From assembly GCA_026545225.1 (NCBI GenBank), contig CM048849.1:55199836-55263835 (forward strand): a stretch of DNA of 64,000 nucleotides, written 5' to 3'. This document shows, in pieces, positions 23,905 through 36,568 of the stretch. Numbering within the stretch: position 1 is the stretch's first letter; each line of letters begins with the position of its first letter. The DNA comes from Cornus controversa. Its lineage: Eukaryota; Streptophyta; Magnoliopsida; Cornales; Cornaceae. Below the pieces are notes generated by a model that worked only from the letters and a program-made list of their open reading frames with translations, was not told the origin of the DNA and did not search any database. The translations under genes and the position numbers were made by a program.

Positions 23905-26396
23905 TGTTGACCTCAAGGTTTCAACCCTAGGTTACTTGGGTGATTTTGATGATAACAACTTATTGTAGTGTAGATTTAATAAGTTTACTTGAGTGTGCAG
24001 TTTACAAAATATCATATTATCTCAAGTATCTTAAAGGCATTGGACTTCAAAATGAATTACAAGAAGATATATGAAGCCACATAATCATAGAACTCAAAGA
24101 TCAATAATCAAGATCAATGGCGAAGTTGAAGTGAATCCAAGCCACATGATAAAGGAACTCAAAAGCTTAAAAATTTGAAGATCAAAAGACTTGGGTAGGC
24201 TAGTCTTAGGTGAGTGCTAGATTTAAGGTAAAGTTATTAATTTATGAAGTAACTTCTTTTGAAAGCTCGTCTCTTGACTTAATAGACTATAGGAATATGC
24301 ATATCATTCATATCATCCGTAAGTCCTTAAATCATAAGTGATATGCCATAAACTTCACTTATAACATCATGAGGCCGTTACTATGATTGAGTTAGTTCAA
24401 ATCATCATAAGCTTAAGAAAAACTCAATTAGTAAGTTATAACTAGAACCATGTTTTTTAATCATATCATTTATGGTTCTTAGATACATTGACTTAGGCTT
24501 TGAACTCAAATGAATCACTATATAAAGCCGTGTCATGCACAGTTACTGTTTTGGGTACTTAGCGCAGAAATTTGGCTAAGTGTTGGATTTTAGGGGCAAA
24601 AACGTAAATATGAGTTTTTTTTAATAAATCCTGACATAAAAAGTTCCGGTAATTGTATCTCATGATTTATCACGATCATATGAATTTTCTCAGCCCCAAA
24701 TGACTTATTTTAGTCATTCATATTATACAATGAATTTTTATGTCAAAGCTGTGAAAATTCGTTTTGTACTAAAACTGAAAAATTAGATTTTGATTCACTT
24801 ATAATTTGATTTTAAAACTATTTTTACTGAATCCAAATGGGGGGTACTTTACTTAATTACATTGAATAACTTAAAGTAAATAGAAATATAAAAGTTTATG
24901 AAAAATTTACTTAAGTGTGCAGTGTATTAATGCAGTGTGCAGGAGAAACTGTCTGAGTCTGGGAACAGATTCTGACCTGGAGACTTTCGGTCGACTAATG
25001 AACCCATTAGTCGACTGATAGAGGCCTTTCGGTTGACCGAATCTCTTCATCAGTCGACTGATAGAAACTAGAAATGAATTCCAGTAGGCTTTACAAAATA
25101 GGGGAGGTTTCAGCTGATCGAAGCATTGCTTCAGTCGACTGAAATAATACTTTTAGTCGACTGATGAATTCATCAGTCAATCGAAACCTGGAGATTCCAA
25201 CTCCAACGGCTAGTTTTCTGCACTTAATGTTTCTCAACCACTTTCAAACGGCCATAATTCATTCTTGCACTATAAATACACCTTGTATATGCATTATACA
25301 TGAGAGAGAGACTACCATAACCCTTCATGATCATATATTATTGGTAGATGCTACCTTTGAGCTTAAATCTTTATATCATCCATCCATTGGTAGCCACCAC
25401 TATTGAACCAAACATTTGCATATCATTCATAGTGGCAAAATCCTAGTGAAGAGCTTTCAATTGAGTATGTCATTGCTAACTCTAGGTATGTGAGATATAA
25501 TTTGTATATCTATCCATTGAGGGATACTCTCCATTGAGCTATCATTTGTGTATCTATCCATTGAGGGATACTCTCCATTGAGCTATCATTTGTGAATCTA
25601 TCCATTGAGGGATACTCTTCATTGTAATCAAACTACATATCTACCTTTGAGATGAAGACCAAGTGATACACTTGGCAAATAAAGTCTAAGTCATGAGCTT
25701 GGCAAAGAAGTCTTGGTGAGGTGTTCATTGAGTAAGGAAGCCCAAGTCATGAGCTTGGCAAAGAAGTCTTGGTGAAGATGTCATTGAGTAAGGAAGCCTA
25801 AGTAATTCACTTGGCAAATTATACGGTTTGCTTTCCACCATTAAGGAAGGCTCTATAGTGAAAACCTCAAGAATTTCTCTTGAGACATGGACGTAGGCAA
25901 GAGGGGCCGAACCATGTAAAAATTATGGTGTTTCTTGGTTTGCATTTCTCTATCCTTAAACTCTTTTATTTTGTAACATTTTATATGTTTAAATTCTATA
26001 TGCTTTAATTTGTATAAAGAGGATGAGATGAATGCTTGGGGTATATTGGTTGAGTTGTGAAATTGATTAATTTGATTAAATTGTTGTTTGAGTATCTATT
26101 TACCAATCAATTTACATACCATGTTTTTGATAAATGAACAATCAACATTTTCACATACTACAAGCATGATATGGTGCACTTACATAAACATTTACACTTG
26201 TTATTATCCATTAAGTGCACAATTATTTTCTAAGATAGAGCATTCTCAATCTCACTTGTTGAATATATAAGTTCATCAAGTGTTTAACAAAAGTTCATTC
26301 AAGCCAATTTTTGTCAAAATATGCTAAATCGAAAAAGTTTCATTGTTTGCTTATAGTCCCTATTCACCCCCCTTAAGGGATAATTCTCGGGTCATA
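23905..26396 (+). mobile_element. Solo LTR, probably of a long-LTR copia element (SIRE/Maximus-like)
   Basis: Starts TGTTGACCTC and ends near GGGTCATA, flanked by the 5-bp duplication GACAG (23900-23904 and 26397-26401). The last bases are slightly decayed from the expected TG...CA form. The 3' part has GGACGTAGGCAAGAGGGGCC followed by GAACCATGTAAA, a signature of copia LTRs. The 5' part has several GTCGACTGA palindromes (24990-25190). Assignment to SIRE/Maximus is from length and these words only. Confidence 0.7.
25507..25625 (+). repeat. 44-bp tandem repeat in the second solo LTR
   Basis: A 44-bp unit beginning TATCTATCCATTGAGGGATA is present almost three times, with starts at 25507, 25551 and 25595. 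Confidence 0.85.
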
Positions 26397-26401
26397 GACA
26401 G

Positions 26402-27624
26402 TAAATGACCTTTGAACATTTGGAATCAAATCATGGAGAAATTTGGGTTTAAATTTGAAATTTTGTTAAAGAACCCTAAAACTTGCGAATTAGGGGTTTT
26501 CGATTCGGGCCATTATTAATAGGGCTTTTTGCACCAATAGGTAGCTTACACCGAGAGGAGAAGATCAGTATAAAATTTAAGGCGAATGGTGGCCGGAACG
26601 CCGCTGGAAAGGGTGCAGCAGCGTGCTGTACACTCTGCTGCGCGCGCTAGGGAAGAAGGCCCAACGCACTCACCTCGCCCACACGCGTCGCCGACTTGTG
26701 GGGGCACGTGTGCCATCCTCCGGTGGTCGGTGGGAATCGGAAAAATTTTCCTCTTGTCTCACTCGCCGAGCCCACCCATTGGGCCCAGTCCAGAATATTT
26801 TGATATTATTATTTATTTTTAAATCTTTTTAAATTTGAAAAAATATAGGAAAAATGTTTTTAAATTATTTTTTAAGTTCCATAAATTTTTCAAAAATTTA
26901 AATAATCTTTTAGGGGCAGAATACACATGGGTTTTAAATTTCAAGATGAAATAAGTTCCTCTAATTGTAGAATTAGTACAAAAAGTGTACTTCAAAATTT
27001 AGAATTTTCTTTTATTTTGTTTTGGAAATATTTTAAATTACGAAATTTTTTTGAAAATTACTAAAAATAATATAAGACTTTTAGGGACATAACATACACG
27101 GAAACCTAGTTTAGACCTAGGTGGAGATACACTTGATGTTTATAGTTCAATGTAGGTTTATTTATGTAGTTTTTATTTTTTTTTATTTTTAATTGTTAAA
27201 TTGTTCTCTGTAATTTTTTTCTTTGCAATCATAAATGCTCATGTTTAAATGTTGATGCTTAATTCAATATATGAAATTGTGTGATTAATCGTTTTGCTTT
27301 TGGTATGTTAAATTTTTATTTGTTTATTTAATTCATGTGGCGATAAGATTTTCACTATATTATTTAACATGTTTTTAAGTATGTTTAATTTTTTAATTAA
27401 AAGGAATAAAGGAGGCATGTGTGGATTGACAGAAGGCATGTTAGGATTGCCAATTACTTAATAAGGTAATTAAAATATATAAAGGAGACATGTGAAGATT
27501 GCTAATTACTTAATATGATAGTTAACATATATAAGGGAAACATGTGAGGATTGCTAATTACTTAATAGAGTAGTTAACATATATAAGGGAGACATGTGAG
27601 GATTGTCAATTACCTAATAAGGTG

Positions 27625-27673
<49 letters not shown>

Positions 27674-28322
27674 GCATGTTAGGATTGCTAAATATTAGTA
27701 GGGTATGTACTTAATAAGGGTTCGGACAAATGGATTGCCTTTGGATTAAACGTAGGAAAACATGTGCAATATTTTGTGATAACATATGGGTTGGTACAGG
27801 GTATATGATTGTCCTAATTTGGAACCGTAGGGTAAGTGAGAAAGGGTATGTCTGTATATTTATTTATTTATTGTCCTCATATAGAAAATATGTTTACCAG
27901 TTCTCTGATTGGGTGATAGTAAAGGGAACTTACTCGTGGGTTTAACCCACTTTGTTGATATTTCAAGTCTCAGGCAATTTTCATCTCGAGGTTAGAACGT
28001 GGAGTTCCTAGAGCGTGGAATTCATCTATTTCTTACTAGACTTCAGTGTAGGGACTTAGATTTTTTCTAGAACAATATTTACTTTTGTGATTTTTGGTTA
28101 TATGGTCCTTGAGTTACGGGACTTCCAAGTTGTATCGTTCAGATTAGTACTATGTTTATTTAACGTTATTTATTATTTCAGTTAAACTTTCCTTTCAACA
28201 TTTAAAATTCTTTTTCTTTTATCCTTGTATTCTATGCTTGTATGTTATCAGTTGTAAGTATCCCTTATGTTTTATATGTGAGACTAACTACCTCATGCGT
28301 GAAATTTGTAGGGGGTATTTCG
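26402..28322 (+). mobile_element. 5'-truncated LTR of a Ty3/gypsy element
   Basis: Related along its length to the solo LTR at 19270-22781: the AATTxGGCCATTATT region near 26500, the TTTAACCCACTTTGTTGATA word at 27940, the GTCCTTGAGTTACGGGACTT word at 28106, and the end TGCGTGAAATTTGTAGGGGG. It has the same orientation. The left end of this LTR is missing; the neighbouring solo LTR is inserted near it. It is followed by a primer-binding site, so it was a 5' LTR of an inserted element. Confidence 0.75.
27628..27670. repeat. (AT)n microsatellite
   Basis: About 20 AT units in a row within the LTR-internal repeat area. Confidence 0.85.
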
Positions 28323-28733
28323 TTTGGTATCAAAGCATTTTAGGTTCAAATCGGGTTCTTAGGGTCTATCTTATGATATCTTCCGCGTTGCGTATTCTGA
28401 TAGAACAATATTTACTTTTGTGATTTTTGGTTATATGGTCCTTGAGTTACGGGACTTCCAAGTTGTATCGTTCAGATTAGTACTATGTTTATTTAACGTT
28501 ATTTATTATTTCAGTTAAACTTTTCTTTCAACATTTAAAATTCTTTTTCTTTTATCCTTGTATTCTATGCTTGTATGTTATCAGTTGTAAGTATCCCTTA
28601 TGTTTTATGTGTGAGACTGACCACCTCATGCGTGAAATTTGTAGGGGGTATTTCGATTGGTATCAAAGCATTTTAGGTTCAAATCGGGTTCTTAGGGTCT
28701 GTCTTATGATATCTTCCGCGTTGCGTATTTTGA
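28068..28733 (+). repeat. 333-bp tandem duplication of LTR end plus primer-binding site
   Basis: The sequence starting TAGAACAATATTTACTTTTG at 28068 begins again at 28401. Both units include the last ~255 bp of the LTR, the primer-binding site and the start of the leader (TTCTTAGGGTCTRTCTTATG). The copies differ at only a few bases, so the duplication is younger than the insertion. Confidence 0.88.
28325..28336 (+). other. Primer-binding site (initiator tRNA-Met type), duplicated at 28658-28669
   Basis: TGGTATCAAAGC resembles the TGGTATCAGAGC site complementary to the 3' end of plant initiator tRNA-Met. It begins two bases after the LTR end in the first copy. Confidence 0.75.
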
Positions 28734-28802
28734 TAAATAGAATCTAGGTATAAGATTCATTGTACTCTATACGTCTTAGTCTATTATTGGGGTATTATTC
28801 AG

Positions 28803-29061
28803 ATGTCACCCCGTAGGAGGAGGAATGTGAACCACAACTAGGGTCAAGACAATGTTTAGGGTGGAAATGTTGAACTTCCTCCCAATTTGGCAACCATTAT
28901 CGTTTAGGCTGTAGCTACATAAGTGCCGATTGCTCTTTAGAATCAACAGCCACCTCAGCAGCCACCGTAGATGGCGCAAAAACCATATACTAAAAATTGT
29001 ATAGTAATAAGTATGGTCGAACTATTCTTAAGTGAGATTCCAAATGAGCTCAAATTCGCAC
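28803..29061 (+). pseudogene. Decayed gag start of the Ty3/gypsy element
   Basis: An ATG at 28803 opens MSPRRRRNVNHN, typical of the start of plant gypsy gag proteins. The frame continues recognisably (ELPPNLATII, NQQPPQQPP, LSEIPNELKF) but has in-frame stops at 28839, 28857, 28905, 28920, 28938 and 28968. Five are TAG and one is TAA, all in a Gln-rich context, as expected if CAG and CAA codons lost their C by deamination. The rest of the element (pol) is missing after about 29060. Confidence 0.7.
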
Positions 29062-31042
29062 ACTAATTTATAGAAAGAAAATGATTTTTTTTTAAAATAT
29101 TTTTTATTTTGAAATTATAATGAATAAATAAAACTATACTAATAAACCAAATCTCAAGGGAAGGGAATTTACCACCACGAATCCACATAAATAAATTTTT
29201 TATTATTCTTATATGATTTTTCCTCCAATAAACAATATACTTCATCAATCCAATTGTAACTTAAAAAGATAAAGGAAAATATAACATAAAAAATAAACTT
29301 GATTATATATGAGAGTATTTTTTTACTTAATCTGTTGCACCTTTGCTAGGTAAATAGAGGTAGACATTCTTCCAATTACCATTATTTGGCAAACACGAAG
29401 AATCCTCCCTCTAATTTTCTTTTGAAAATAAAAATTCAGAATAGAAGAATAAAAGAATACTCTTAGGAAAAAAAAATATATAAAAAAATTTACTTATATT
29501 CACCATGGTGGCTTTATCACTCCTTTGAGAGGGGTGTTTACAAGAAAAGAAAATGAATACAAGAAAATACTTCAACTACGCTTTATTTTTTTCTACAATT
29601 TCTAACTCTCTTCACCATCCCCTAAGATCCTCTATTTATAGAGTTAGAGTGGAATGATTTAGGTAGGAAAATTTTAAAATACAAAATTTAAAAACAAAAA
29701 TTCAAAATACAAAACTTTGAATTTAAATATCTAATATTTGATATCCATATCTTTAATTTGAATTCTGGACTGCAGACGTGGCCGTGTAAAAATATTTCAC
29801 AAAGTTTTGAACTTGAGACCTCTTGTGAAGTAGATTGCACAGAATATTATTTCTTTTACAGTTACTCTTATGTTTATATGCGGTTATATATATCATTTTC
29901 AGCCTTTTTTTTTTTTGCTGCTTTTCTTCTTATTTGGAAATCAACCCCTATAAAACATAAAATGCAATGATAAGAACATTTAAATAAAATAAAAGAGTAA
30001 TCAAAAACTTATTTTGGAATATAAAATAGCAAGTTTTGTACACTTATTACTTAACTCTTTCACAGCCCTTTTTCTTGCATCCACCCTAGTCTTCCACTCT
30101 ATATTAAACTCACTGGTCCAATTTACACTAAATTCCTTATTTTTAGCTTGAAAAAACAGTTATACAATCATATATGTACACCTATAGGTATATACATAAC
30201 CATATATGCATTCATATAGGTGCCAGCTACTTGTTTAGGATCACTTGCTGAAAGTCCTCAATCTTTAAAGTTTCATTTGTGATGGACTCCTTGTCAGTCT
30301 TACCTATTCACCAAAATGACCCATAAATTGGCTGCCAAGTGGTGCCATATTTGGGTACTAACAATAATATATAATAATGTCAATATATATTTATGGACGT
30401 ACTACATTCATAAGATTGAGTGAGAGGTGAGAGTAGAAAGAAAAGAGAGAGAGGAGAGAGGAGAGAGAAGGCAAAAGAAGAAAGAGAGTGTGTCTTAGGG
30501 TATTTTGATATTTTATATAATTTTAAAGGTTAAATAGGTAATTTGTAAAGTCAAATGACATGTAAGTCTTTTTGTATAGTGTCAGACTTGCCTATATACA
30601 GTCTAAAATTTTTCCGATAGACACGGTAACTTTAGACAAAGTTTCTCCGAGTGTGAAATATGTACCAACCACGAGAAGTTTAACTCGTTTTTACCATTTT
30701 CTTTTGCATGATGTTTCTTTTTGACTTATTTTACACGCTATTCTTCAAGCGTTACGTCAGTGTTTGTTAGATTTCAAATTTAGAACGATCCATGAACACT
30801 TCTGTGTATTATTATTTTATGAGCAATGATATTCAAAGTAAAAAATAACACCCAACTTCTTCATTCGTCACATAAAACAAATGGGACCCAATGATATTAA
30901 TGGTTGATAAGGTCTCACTTTTTTTTGTCAAACCAACAAAGAGGTTTCCAGTTCTCCATTCAATTACTTCTGTCACTATTAGTATCATTTTCCTCGTGTG
31001 GTACACTTTTTCCCTTATATTTTATGGTCAACATTAAGAATT
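29062..31042. other. Intergenic AT-rich DNA
   Basis: No gene was recognised. There is a GA-rich block at 30415-30490 and degenerate AT-rich sequence elsewhere. It probably holds old transposon remains, but none could be named. Confidence 0.4.
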
Positions 31043-31673
31043 GGACAAATTACACGAGACTTACACTTTCAATTTTTGACAAAAACTTTTCTACCCAAAA
31101 AAAAAAAAAATGGCATAAAATTTCTTAAACTATTCAATTATTACAAAGTGTTATAATGACAAAAATGCCCTTAATATAAATTTTTAAAAATTTATGCTTT
31201 TCTAAAAATGATTTTCATTTTAGGTTTTCTTTTCCTTTTTAATTTTTTAAAAATAGAAATTTAAGAAAAATTTAAAAACACACACACCACTAAAGTGACG
31301 GTATAATAATAAAAATGCCCCTTAATATAAATTTAAGAAAAATTAAATTTTCTTTAAAATAATTTTCATTTTAGGATTTCTTTTCCAAAATAAATCTTTA
31401 AGAAAATTTTGAAAATTGTTCTAAGGTATTTTCTTTTTTTAATAGATGCGCAATTAATTTTTTTTAAAAAAAATAATTTTTAACAATATTATACCGAATG
31501 AGTTTTTTGGATTAATTTGAATCTTATATTAAGAAAAATTTTTGTCATTCTAACATCACTTTGCAATAATTGAATAGTTCAAGAGAGTTTTATGTCAAAA
31601 CTTTTTTGTAAGGAATTTTGCGTCCAAAATGAAAAGTGGAAGGGTGTTTTATGCAATTTGTCCTTGAGAATTT
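31043..31673. mobile_element. Foldback MITE-like element
   Basis: Starts GGACAAATTACACGAGAC and ends GTTTTATGCAATTTGTCC, with long imperfect inverted arms of about 150 bp. For example, AACTATTCAATTATTACAAA (31126) pairs with TTGCAATAATTGAATAGTTC (31561). The inner part has an imperfect repeat of the ACAAAAATGCCCTTAATATA word (31158 and 31311). It has no coding capacity. No clear target duplication was found. Confidence 0.75.
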
Positions 31674-32318
31674 TAAAAACTATTTAAAGATAAATAATTT
31701 CAATTAAGTTATATAGTGACACCAAGGCACACAATTTCCACTTTCCACTGCATCTAGAAGGAAATCTAGAAAAGAAAGAAGGAAAGAATAAATTCATTGA
31801 TATGAATCTGATCTAGAATCAATACTCATTACAGTAGAAAGAAAATTCTACTTGGAGAAGAGTTTTGAACTTTCACCATCCAAACAGCTCCAGAGAATGG
31901 TGGTTTCGCATTAACTGTTGGCTCTGACTTGTGTAGCAGGCAATAGAAAACTAAGGCCTTGGTCAAGCCCAAAACAAACGGCATTTAGAAATTCCAAAAT
32001 GTTCTAGTAAGACCCAAAGATAGTATCTGATTTCAATCAATGTCCAATGTAATCCTTTACCCAAATCATGCGGCATGAAATACTTCAATTGGGTCCCACT
32101 AGTTTGCCTCCTGATCTCCGCCCATCCATTAGACGTACACGATCACTGTGGAATTAAGAATCGTATGAGTGCTCACATATCAGATTTTCCCTCCAGTGAT
32201 GAGCTGTATCGAAGACTGCCAGGCTGGCAATCGTTAGAACCCAACACGAGATCCGCTGGCTTATTCGAGAGATGCCATTCAAGTGGACGGCCACGATTTT
32301 TCCAAACCCCTTTCCATG
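31674..32318. other. Upstream region of FAH copy B
   Basis: No coding sequence was recognised. An open plus-strand frame at 32075-32326 has no family resemblance and overlaps the promoter. Confidence 0.45.
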
Positions 32319-32552
32319 TTATATAATTTATATATACTTCTGTGTGTTTAAATATAACTAGAAAAAGATCTTCTTTACGAGACCTCTCATTCCAGTGCAT
32401 TACTTTCTGATCAGAAACAAGCACTCAAAACTGGTGGCTTGGTTTAGAGAGAGAAAGTCATTGCTACTGCACAGAGAGAGAGAGAGTCGTCGTCGTCGTT
32501 GGCGTTTTCAAAAACCCCGTCTACACTCGGATCCGACCACCATTGTTTTAAG
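32319..32552 (+). promoter_or_regulatory. Likely promoter and non-coding first exon of FAH copy B
   Basis: TTATATAATTTATATATA at 32319-32336 is a plausible TATA region. It is followed by a leader with AGAGAGAGAGAGTCGTCGTC and a donor AAG|GTTAGT at 32552. The leader intron would end with CATCAG at 35234, 20 bp before the start codon, the same spacing as in copy A. Confidence 0.5.
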
Positions 32553-35234
32553 GTTAGTACGTGTTTGCCATCTGATTTTGATTACCTATGTAGGTCACTA
32601 TATCTAAGATTGTTGTTACTTTTGTGATAATATTGAGCAAATTTAGGGTTTTATGTGGATTTCTTATTTGAAGTGTTTGAGTTTTCAAAGTGCATCTGCG
32701 GATTTTGATGGGCTTGGCGTTAATTGGTTGTTTCAATTTGTAGTTAGGAGTATCTGTTTTGAGTTCTTACGTTATGTAAACCCTAAGGAGTTTTTTATAT
32801 GTTATTTTGCAAATTGATGTGGCAAGGGCTCTTCCTGAAATAAATGGGATATTCATATTGGTGGATTTTTAGTTTAAGCTGGTTGCTTGATGGGGCACGT
32901 TTCAATACTGAATAACAATTTCAATTGACATTGAAATTATTCTTACAATTGAGTCATAGTTGGTTTGCGTGTAGAATGCTCTCACAATGGGACTTGATAT
33001 ATTTCTATTATTAGTTTGATGATGGTTACCTGGAGGTGTTACAAGAAAGCGAGCAGTGCAACTAATTGTCTTGCGCAATTAATTTTTTTTTTTTGGAACA
33101 AAATTAGAAATTAATTGTTATACATATATATTTACATTATAAGTCTTAGTATATATTCTTCACAACATATCTACCATAAGGGTGCTCTCACTGAGCTCAC
33201 ATTCTCATAAAATTGGATCGAGAGGCTAACCTCAAAGTCAAACTGTTAGCTTAGTGAGAGACTAAAATTCTCTATGGTAATTTTTTTGTTTTGTTTTGTT
33301 TTGGGAGGGTGGGCACGTGTATTTTTTTTTTTCAAAACCACTACAAATATGGACCTATATAAAAGTATTTTAAAAAATTTAGTTCCGCCTCTGACTGAAA
33401 ACCTTTTTTTTTTTTTTGTTTTTAGAATTTTATGGCTTAAATTTGATATTTTATTGGTAAATTTGAAAAATACCTATCTATGAGAGTAACATGTTTTGCA
33501 CACCAATTTCCATTTATTTATATATATATGATATGATGCATTCAAAGTGTGGAGTTTTTGAAGCTAATAGTGGAGTGCCATTAGAGCCATCCTTTTTAAA
33601 TTTGTGATATGGAATATGTAAATTGCAAGAGTGCAATTTCACCATTACTGAGATGAATTCTTCTATTGTCTTTTGGTTAGAAATTCTTGAGCCAGTCTCT
33701 TGCCTCCCTTAATGAATAGGGCAACCATGTGACAACTGGTAATGGGATATTGATATGACAGAGTTCCAGGAGATCATAAATTATGTAATATATGATCAAT
33801 CTATTCAACTTTTATGGACACAGACACCTAAACTAGCTTTGAAGTTTTCCCCAGATTTAAAAGAAAATATCATAGTTACTGTTTATTTTGAGACCTTTTT
33901 GTGTTGCCTTTTCTTTTCTTCAACATGGGTTCCCCAGATTGAAAAGAAAATATCATAGTTACTGTTTATTTTGAGACCATTTTGTGTTGCCTTTTCTTTT
34001 CTTCAACATGGGTTCAAGTGGGAGGAAGGAGAAAATAGAAGGAACTAAGGCCATTTCTATTTCATTGATCATTATGCCTTTATTGAAAAATTTCCTAGAA
34101 AACATTTCAAAATAAATGATAGGGAGAATTTTTTTTATTCATTTGAAGATTAGGCTTATCCCAAAAGATCTTGTGTAATTAATCCATTAAATGACTTTTG
34201 GATTCTATTGAAGATGCATAGAGAATGACTCAGTTCTTTCCTCTAAAAAAGGAGTGCTTCGGAGGCCAAAATGAGCTGTTTACTGGTAAAGGATATTCTT
34301 ATATTTATGTCGTACGCTACTCCGATTTGGTAATTGGTATTGAAATGGAAGTGAAGAGAAAGGACTGGGTATAGAGAGATAAATTTGAATTTTAAAGAAT
34401 ATTGAACATGATGGATAATTTAGTATTTGGAGAGATGATATTAAATAAAAAATAAGATAATTCGAAAATAATTCTTTGGGCAAAACATATGAACCATTGA
34501 ACCTTGATACTGCAGTTTCATAACTCAAGTTGTATTTAAGTGCTGGTTATGATGATATATTTTGGATGCTTGTAACATATAAGCTGCTGAATGACATTTA
34601 GTAACCAAGAGGATGAAGAAAAAATTACATTTGACTTTTGAAATAAAAAAGTGTCGGGGACATGATTTCATGCATGACTTTATTACAGTTGTCTGTCTGA
34701 AATCAAAGGTACAATTGTTGGTGGCATCAGTTCATGCATGACTATTACAGTTGCCTGTTTGTATGCCATCAACTGTTTTCAAGTGCTAGTTTTGGAACCC
34801 TCAGTGTCAATCAACTGGCTCAGATTTGATATATCATCTGTCTGTGTCTAGGAACACTGACGAGAAGGGAAATTATTAGCTCAGACAGCATATCATGACC
34901 CAGAGCTGTTATTGCTCCTTTTTGTTACCAATGATCTGATTCAAAATATCTATTTAATAATTAACAAGGTTGAAAAGGAGCTTTCAAAGACAATTTCCAT
35001 TACAACACTTTAAGCAGTTTCTTCCAAAGGAAAAAAAAATTTATGCTTTTCCAGGTGTGTCAATATGTAAGCCATTCTTCATGTAATTTAAATTCCATGC
35101 TTTGTTCACTATGCTTGTAGGAGTGTGATTATCGAGTTTATTTTTATTTTTTGATAAGTGATTATTCTGTTTATTTTTACCTTAACTTCTTTTCTTTTTT
35201 TCTTTTTCTTTTTCTCTTTCACTTGTCACATCAG
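32553..35234 (+). other. Long 5' UTR intron of FAH copy B
   Basis: About 2.7 kb between the proposed leader exon and the coding exon, compared with about 0.47 kb in copy A. It has T-rich runs and one 83-bp tandem duplication (33849-34014). No gene was recognised in it. Confidence 0.5.
33849..34014 (+). repeat. 83-bp tandem duplication
   Basis: Two adjacent 83-bp units starting CCCCAGATTKAAAAGAAAAT at 33849 and 33932, differing at only two positions as far as I can see. Confidence 0.9.
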
Positions 35235-35254
35235 TTACATAATAAGGCACTGAG

Positions 35255-36534
35255 ATGGTTGCACAGGATTTTATTGTGGATTTGAGTAAACCCCTTGTCT
35301 TCCAGGTGAATAACCCATCAGCATGTTGTTCTTCCATTATTTTAATGTAATATTAGTTTAAGCAAATTATTTGCTACTAATTTTTGCATTTCAGCAGTAC
35401 TTTGAATCTTATTGTGTAAGTTTATATGAACATGTTGATCTTCTACGATCATTGCATTGCAGCAGAAAATTTTATAGCCTTTCCTACCTTATCTTGAGTT
35501 GTTTGTATACACATGCTGGTCTTTGGTGTTCTGAGAGACAGGATCTTTACGTATGTTCTTGGATAAATTTGTTTCTTATTTTGTTAATATTCTAGTTATA
35601 GATGGGGACCAAAATAGCTCTTGGGTACTTTTTGGTAGTCTGTGGACACCAATCTTGGCTTGTGTAAAGGGTTGCTTGGTGTTGTCGATGTACCTTCTTT
35701 TTTTTCCTAATTCAATGTACCTTTTTTTTTTGGTTGGTTCTCAAATCTCAAATTTCACTTCCATTTGCACCCTACAAGTGTTTAGGCTTTTTCTCTACTT
35801 CAAATGCTTCTCAGTCTAGCCTCTTCCACTTTCCTTGTTCCCTTTCTTTCTCATTTTTCCCTTCTATTAAACTAACTATTTGCCATAAATTTTTCCAGGG
35901 CATGTTAGTGAACTTGCACATATTTATGGGTTTTTTTTTTCTTTTCTCCTTTGTAACATTTTTACAATCTTTCACAGGTTGGCCATCTAGGAGAAGCTTA
36001 TCAAGAGTGGGTTCACCAGCCCATTGTCAGCAAGGAAGGCCCTCGATTTTTTGAAAGTGATTTTTGGGAGGTATTATCCCTTTGTGTTTGTGCTTGTGCA
36101 TAACAACTTTCAACTGCCATAATATCACAGTTTTTTTTATATTTTAATTTTATATCTATTTATTTGGACGGGGGGAGTGTTCTAGGCCATGATCACCATT
36201 GGGTAATGTACCTGGCACAGTGGCACACACAAACTTTGTAGATCCATGCAGTATAGGCATGTTAGTTATTTTAAGGCATGCTATCGCAATATTTATGGAT
36301 GCACTTTTGACTTTTTTCTGCATGAAACAGTTTTTGACCCTCACAGTATGGTGGGCAATTCCAGTCATTTGGTTGCCAGTTGCTTGCTGGTGCATCTCCA
36401 TGTCTATAAGAATGGGCCTTTCACTTCCTCACATAGCACTGATGGTGGTCCTTGGGATTTTTATATGGACATTGCTGGAATACACCTTGCACCGCTTCCT
36501 TTTCCACATCGAGACAAAGTCCTATTGGTTAGTG

Positions 36535-36568
<34 letters not shown>

